Source: Burkholderiaceae bacterium | GTDB lineage: Bacteria; Pseudomonadota; Gammaproteobacteria; Burkholderiales; Burkholderiaceae_C | NCBI GenBank assembly: GCA_913776825.1 | Contig: CAJYPV010000007.1 | Coordinates: 219,301 to 283,300, forward strand | Length of the DNA: 64,000 nt | Direction: 5' to 3' | Shown: positions 63,626 through 64,000 of the stretch, one piece after another | How the letters are laid out: every line of letters begins with the position of its first letter | Position numbering within the stretch: position 1 is the stretch's first letter | Notes under the pieces: generated by a model | Database searches by the model: none | What the model saw: only the letters and a program-made list of their open reading frames with translations | What the model was told of the DNA's origin: nothing | Position numbers and translations under genes: made by a program

Positions 63626-64000
63626 AAAGAATTGCCTCTTGCGGTCCGGTGGCGCTGTGCGTGGCCGCGCTGCTGGCCGGCTGTGCCACCCACCCCGTCG
63701 GGCCTGATTACCGGGCACCCGATGCCTTGAAAATCGCACACCCGGTATCGGCCGGTGCATTTCATTCGGCCGAAGCGCAGGCTGCGTCGGCCGAGCCTCT
63801 GCCACCTCACTGGTGGCGGCTCTACCAGGACCCGCGCCTCGACGCGCTGGTGGAAAAAGCCTTCGCCCACAACACGGACCTGCGCCAAGCCGTCGCCAAC
63901 CTGGAGCGTGAAGAGGCCGCCGACCAGGCGGTGCGCGGCGCGCAGAAACCCAGCCTGTCGGTGGAAGGCGGCCCGGCCCTCGGGCACAAGTCGGGGCTGG
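63622..64000 (+). CDS. Outer-membrane efflux lipoprotein (NodT/OprM family), 5' part
   Basis: The frame runs off the right edge; 126 codons are present. The lipoprotein signal has lipobox LLAGC, followed by the family opening THPVGPDYRAP and PPHWWRLYQDPRLDALVEKAFAHNTDLRQA, the start of the RND-type outer-membrane factor. CGGAG lies before the ATG, which overlaps the HlyD stop. It supplies the outer-membrane channel of the tripartite pump. Confidence 0.93.
   Translation, partial: MKRIASCGPVALCVAALLAGCATHPVGPDYRAPDALKIAHPVSAGAFHSAEAQAASAEPLPPHWWRLYQDPRLDALVEKAFAHNTDLRQAVANLEREEAADQAVRGAQKPSLSVEGGPALGHKSGL

Overview
The window comes from a high-GC proteobacterium, most likely a betaproteobacterium of the Burkholderiales (Roseateles/Mitsuaria/Leptothrix-like). 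This rests on protein families, on the gltIJKL and cyoABCD-SURF1-RegBA neighbourhoods, and on the strong GC bias that opens long antisense frames everywhere. It looks like chromosome. I saw no rRNA, tRNA, CRISPR array, insertion sequence or phage gene. Two genes run off the ends (a secreted S51 peptidase at 1 and an outer-membrane efflux lipoprotein at 64000).

Layout. 1-4072: secreted cyanophycinase-like peptidase divergent from a TonB-dependent receptor. 4125-5959: pyrC and a coiled-coil membrane protein. 6214-10417: HypT-like LysR regulator and a glutamate/aspartate ABC importer (gltIJKL). 10655-14561: Atm1-type ABC exporter, divergent YciA thioesterase, DctA. 14743-16138: a Fic protein overlapping a DUF6088/AbiEi-like winged-helix gene, a candidate toxin-antitoxin pair. 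16379-24212: a beta-oxidation block (enoyl-CoA hydratase/isomerase, thiolase, FadB-type fusion, DUF2147 protein, acyl-CoA dehydrogenase) headed by a TetR regulator with a palindromic operator.

24545-35799: a chemosensory operon with Wsp-like content (CheW, CheR-TPR, CheW, CHASE3 receptor, CheA-REC, CheB). It carries a hybrid kinase with five receiver domains and a response regulator in place of the diguanylate cyclase WspR. Many genes are joined by ATGA overlaps. 36213-36776: HNH endonuclease. 37459-49809: a second, different chemosensory operon. It holds a soluble receptor with two signalling tips, a tandem CheW protein followed by a third CheW domain interrupted by an amber codon, CheB, a HEAT-repeat protein, CheR, CheY, CheA with an unusual central domain, a small STAS-like protein, a second CheY, a membrane receptor-like protein with a CheZ-like DxxxQ motif, and a patatin-like lipase. 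Neither operon encodes CheD or a free-standing CheZ, and no flagellar gene is present.

50043-57546: glycine-zipper lipoprotein, then on the minus strand cyoABCD-SURF1-regBA, a bo3-type quinol oxidase operon that ends in a redox-sensing two-component system. 57930-59267: MHS-family transporter. 59430-64000: MarR regulator with a palindromic operator and an FUSC/DUF1656/HlyD/outer-membrane-factor efflux operon.

The most unusual part is 37459-49809. Its composition (double-headed soluble receptor, multi-CheW scaffold, HEAT protein, receptor with a phosphatase-like motif, lipase) does not match a textbook chemotaxis cluster.
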